Positions 61,622-64,000 of a DNA stretch of 64,000 nucleotides are shown piece after piece; position 1 is the first letter of the stretch; each line of letters opens with the position of its first letter. The notes below the pieces were generated by a model. It ran no database searches. It saw only the letters and a program-made list of their open reading frames with translations, and was not told where the DNA came from. The DNA is taken from assembly GCF_030580655.1 (NCBI RefSeq), contig NZ_JAUQTB010000013.1, forward strand, positions 1 through 64,000, read 5' to 3'. Source of the DNA: Paenibacillus lacisoli. GTDB taxonomy: Bacteria > Bacillota > Bacilli > Paenibacillales > Paenibacillaceae. Position numbers and translations under genes: made by a program.

Positions 61622-64000
61622 ATGAATTCACCGGCAGACAAATTGGCTATGCTCGAACATATCTTGGATCAAGCGCCGATCGGCATTGCCGTGATTGATG
61701 CAGACAGCGGGAGCTGGCTGCGGTTCAATAAAGCTTTTTACTGCCTGCTGGGCTATGAGGAGGGGGAGCTGAGAAATCTGTCCTTCGCTGAATTGGCTGC
61801 CGGAGATGAACCGGACTATGCCCGGCTGGTGGAGAACCTGATCCAGTCACCGGAAGCGGTACAGACTATCGATAAACGATATATTCATCGGAATGGTCGT
61901 GAAGTATGGGTACGGCTGCAGCTGTCCCTTTTGGTTGCGGAATGGCCGGAAGAGCATACAGGCCGGCTGCTCGCCGCGTATGCCCACGATATCAGCAATG
62001 TAAATACAGCGCCTTCTGAGGATAATCTCGAACGCGATATCTATATGATGTTCCTGAAGGATGACAAGGATATTATTACGGTCAGCGGTCCGGATGGAAT
62101 TATCCGTTATGCTTCACCCTCTGTCAAACATTTGCTGGGTTACGAGCCTTCCGAGATGGTGGGAACACATCGATCGCTGTATTACCATCAAACCGATTCG
62201 CGGGAGATGGGGCAGCCCGGCAAGTTATATTCGGAGAGTGACATTTTCACACGGCGAGTTCGTCACAAGGACGGTCATTATTTGTGGTTTGAGACATCGT
62301 TTCATGTGGAGTACAGGCCGGATGGCGAGGTAGACCGTATTGTTGCCATGGGACGTAATATCACGGAACGCAAAAAATATGAAAATCAGCTCAACCAGGC
62401 GCAGCGTGTAGCCCAGGTCGGTTCCTGGCGGTATGATCTGATCCGGAACGAGGCGACATTCTCTGCAGAGCTGCAGCGGTTATTTTCGGGACAGTTGGCC
62501 GGGTTTTACAGTGACCTAAGCGGATTTTTCAATGTTGTTCACCCTGAGGACCGGGACTGGATCACACAACGGGTGGAGGAAGTCATCCGAAATGGAGATG
62601 CGGGTGAATTTACCTTCCGGGTACTGGTGCCGGAACAAGATCAGCTGTATATCCATTCCCAATGGGAAGTTGCACGTGATGAGCATGGGCATGCCATCGA
62701 GATGGTCGGCATGATGCAGAACATTACGGACCGGGTACTGCTGGAGAAGCAGCTTAGAGAGAGTGAACGCAACTACAGGCTGATCTCGGAAAATTCGATG
62801 GACTTCCTGAACAGGACGTCGATTGAAACCCATACTTACCTCTATTGCTCCCCTGCTTGTGAAGCCATTTTAGGCTACAAGCCGGAGGAAATGGTGGGCA
62901 CCCATTCACTAAGTTACGTACATCCGGATGACCTTGATGACCTTGTGGAGTATGTTAATCGGATTGAGCAGCAGGAGACTCAGGCCCCGGTAGCATACCG
63001 GTATCGTCACAAGGACGGCCATTATGTATGGCTGGAATCGAACAGCCGTTACATTTACGATGAAGACGGCCGTCCGCTGGAGATTATTTCGGTAGCCAGG
63101 GATATTACGGAGCACAAGCAGTTCGAATTCAGGCTGCAGGAGAGTGAACAGCGCTATAAATCACTGTTTGAATATAATCCGCTTGCGGTTTACTCTATGA
63201 ACCTAGATGGAGATTACCTGACGGCAAATGCTAACCTGGAGCGGCTGCTGGGGTACTCCCTGGAAGAACTGATCGGTATGTATTATGGCCTGGTGGTTGC
63301 CGAAAAGGATATCGAGAGAACTAATTATCATTTTACCCAGGCTACTCTCGGATATCCTCAGAATTATGATCTGACGATCCTTCATAAAGACGGTTACCCC
63401 GTTGAGATTAACACCATCAACATTCCTATTAAAGTAAACAATGAGGTTGTTGGTGTGTACGGCATCTCCATGGACATCACGGAGCGCATCCGTTACATCG
63501 AGCAGATTGAGAAGTTGAGCAATGAGTATACGCTGATTCTGAATTCAGTTTCGGAAGGGATTTTTGGACTGGATCTCGAGGGGAATGCCACCTTTATCAA
63601 TCCTGCCGGATCCGCCATGCTAGGTCTGGGCCCGGATGAGCTGCTTCATGATCCTTCCTACCTGCAGCGGATTCAACAGACACGTCTGGACGGAAGTTCC
63701 TACATTGTGGACGAAAGTCCGCTGCTGTCCGCTCTGCGGGACGGTTATGCTTACTCCAGCAAGGAGGCCGTATTCTGGCGTAAGGACGGCTCCAGTTTTC
63801 TGGCGGATTTCCAGGTTACCCCGCTCTATGATAAGGGGGAACGTAAAGGGGCTGTCGTGGTCTTCCGCGATGTCACTGGTGAGAAGGAGATTATCCGCGC
63901 CAAAGAACTGGCCGAACAAGCTGACCGTGCCAAGTCGGAGTTCCTGGCGATCATGAGCCATGAGCTTCGTACACCGATGAATGGTGTAATTGGTATGACC
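61622..64000 (+). CDS. Multi-PAS sensor histidine kinase, cut by the window end
   Basis: The first 793 residues of a large soluble kinase; the frame is open to the last base. No membrane segment is seen. At least five PAS/PAC units follow one another (around residues 10-125, 145-255, 265-375, 385-500, 510-625, 635-755), several ending in the PAC pattern such as [10 protein letters not shown] or [12 protein letters not shown] HisKA domain then begins, with H780 in [11 protein letters not shown]. The ATPase domain, and possibly receiver domains, lie beyond the window. The [10 protein letters not shown] box is typical of hybrid kinases. AAGGAGGCAAG precedes ATG 61622. Confidence 0.92.
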   Translation, partial: MNSPADKLAMLEHILDQAPIGIAVIDADSGSWLRFNKAFYCLLGYEEGELRNLSFAELAAGDEPDYARLVENLIQSPEAVQTIDKRYIHRNGREVWVRLQLSLLVAEWPEEHTGRLLAAYAHDISNVNTAPSEDNLERDIYMMFLKDDKDIITVSGPDGIIRYASPSVKHLLGYEPSEMVGTHRSLYYHQTDSREMGQPGKLYSESDIFTRRVRHKDGHYLWFETSFHVEYRPDGEVDRIVAMGRNITERKKYENQLNQAQRVAQVGSWRYDLIRNEATFSAELQRLFSGQLAGFYSDLSGFFNVVHPEDRDWITQRVEEVIRNGDAGEFTFRVLVPEQDQLYIHSQWEVARDEHGHAIEMVGMMQNITDRVLLEKQLRESERNYRLISENSMDFLNRTSIETHTYLYCSPACEAILGYKPEEMVGTHSLSYVHPDDLDDLVEYVNRIEQQETQAPVAYRYRHKDGHYVWLESNSRYIYDEDGRPLEIISVARDITEHKQFEFRLQESEQRYKSLFEYNPLAVYSMNLDGDYLTANANLERLLGYSLEELIGMYYGLVVAEKDIERTNYHFTQATLGYPQNYDLTILHKDGYPVEINTINIPIKVNNEVVGVYGISMDITERIRYIEQIEKLSNEYTLILNSVSEGIFGLDLEGNATFINPAGSAMLGLGPDELLHDPSYLQRIQQTRLDGSSYIVDESPLLSALRDGYAYSSKEAVFWRKDGSSFLADFQVTPLYDKGERKGAVVVFRDVTGEKEIIRAKELAEQADRAKSEFLAIMSHELRTPMNGVIGMT

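Overview
The window looks like a chromosomal segment of a Paenibacillus or a close relative (Paenibacillaceae, Bacillota). The reasons are strong AGGAGG-type ribosome binding sites, moderate GC content, a YesM/YesN two-component pair beside an LplB/YtcP-type ABC importer without its own ATPase, an SLH-domain surface protein, a CIRCE element, catabolite-responsive (cre) sites and a dense stock of glycoside hydrolases. Genus assignment is inference from gene content. No insertion sequence, phage module or CRISPR array was seen.

Layout. 1-530: the 3' end of a tRNA cluster (Asp, Phe, Lys, Leu, Gly) closed by a terminator. 0.7-3.6 kb: MATE exporter, WYL regulator, GyrI-like protein. 3.7-26.7 kb: a large glycan locus. 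A secreted GH85 endo-beta-N-acetylglucosaminidase is divergent from yesM/yesN-type genes, which are followed by a lipoprotein sugar-binding protein, two permeases and five enzymes without signal peptides: GH3, GH38, GH125, a large clan GH-A enzyme of unassigned family, and a second GH38. The set fits extracellular release of high-mannose N-glycans, import, and intracellular removal of alpha- and then beta-linked mannose. 26.9-39 kb: housekeeping and accessory genes (udk, hydrolase, TauE/SafE, htpG with a perfect CIRCE, SNF2 plus SWIM pair, MsrA, DUF4386). This stretch includes a junction near 38033 where an XRE regulator gene and a divergent oxidoreductase gene have both lost their 5' ends.

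39-47.5 kb: endonuclease/phosphatase-fold protein, aldolase-type PLP enzyme, a fusion of an AraC regulator to a GH39 glycosidase with both catalytic glutamates present, then an MFS transporter with a cre site and a second GH3. 47.8-54.8 kb: LPG-synthase-like membrane protein, core-length pyruvate kinase, small secreted protein behind OmpR-type direct repeats, aldo/keto reductase, SDR/TetR divergent pair, soluble chemotaxis-type signalling protein. 54.8-59 kb: a 1376-residue surface nucleotidase with three SLH repeats between two catalytic units. 59.5-61.5 kb: the agmatine to putrescine pair (agmatine deiminase, N-carbamoylputrescine amidase). 61.6 kb to the end: a multi-PAS histidine kinase cut by the window edge.

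The most original material is the unassigned GH-A enzyme inside the N-glycan operon, the AraC-GH39 fusion, and the SLH-interrupted nucleotidase. All functional calls are read from sequence motifs and family knowledge; no searches were run.
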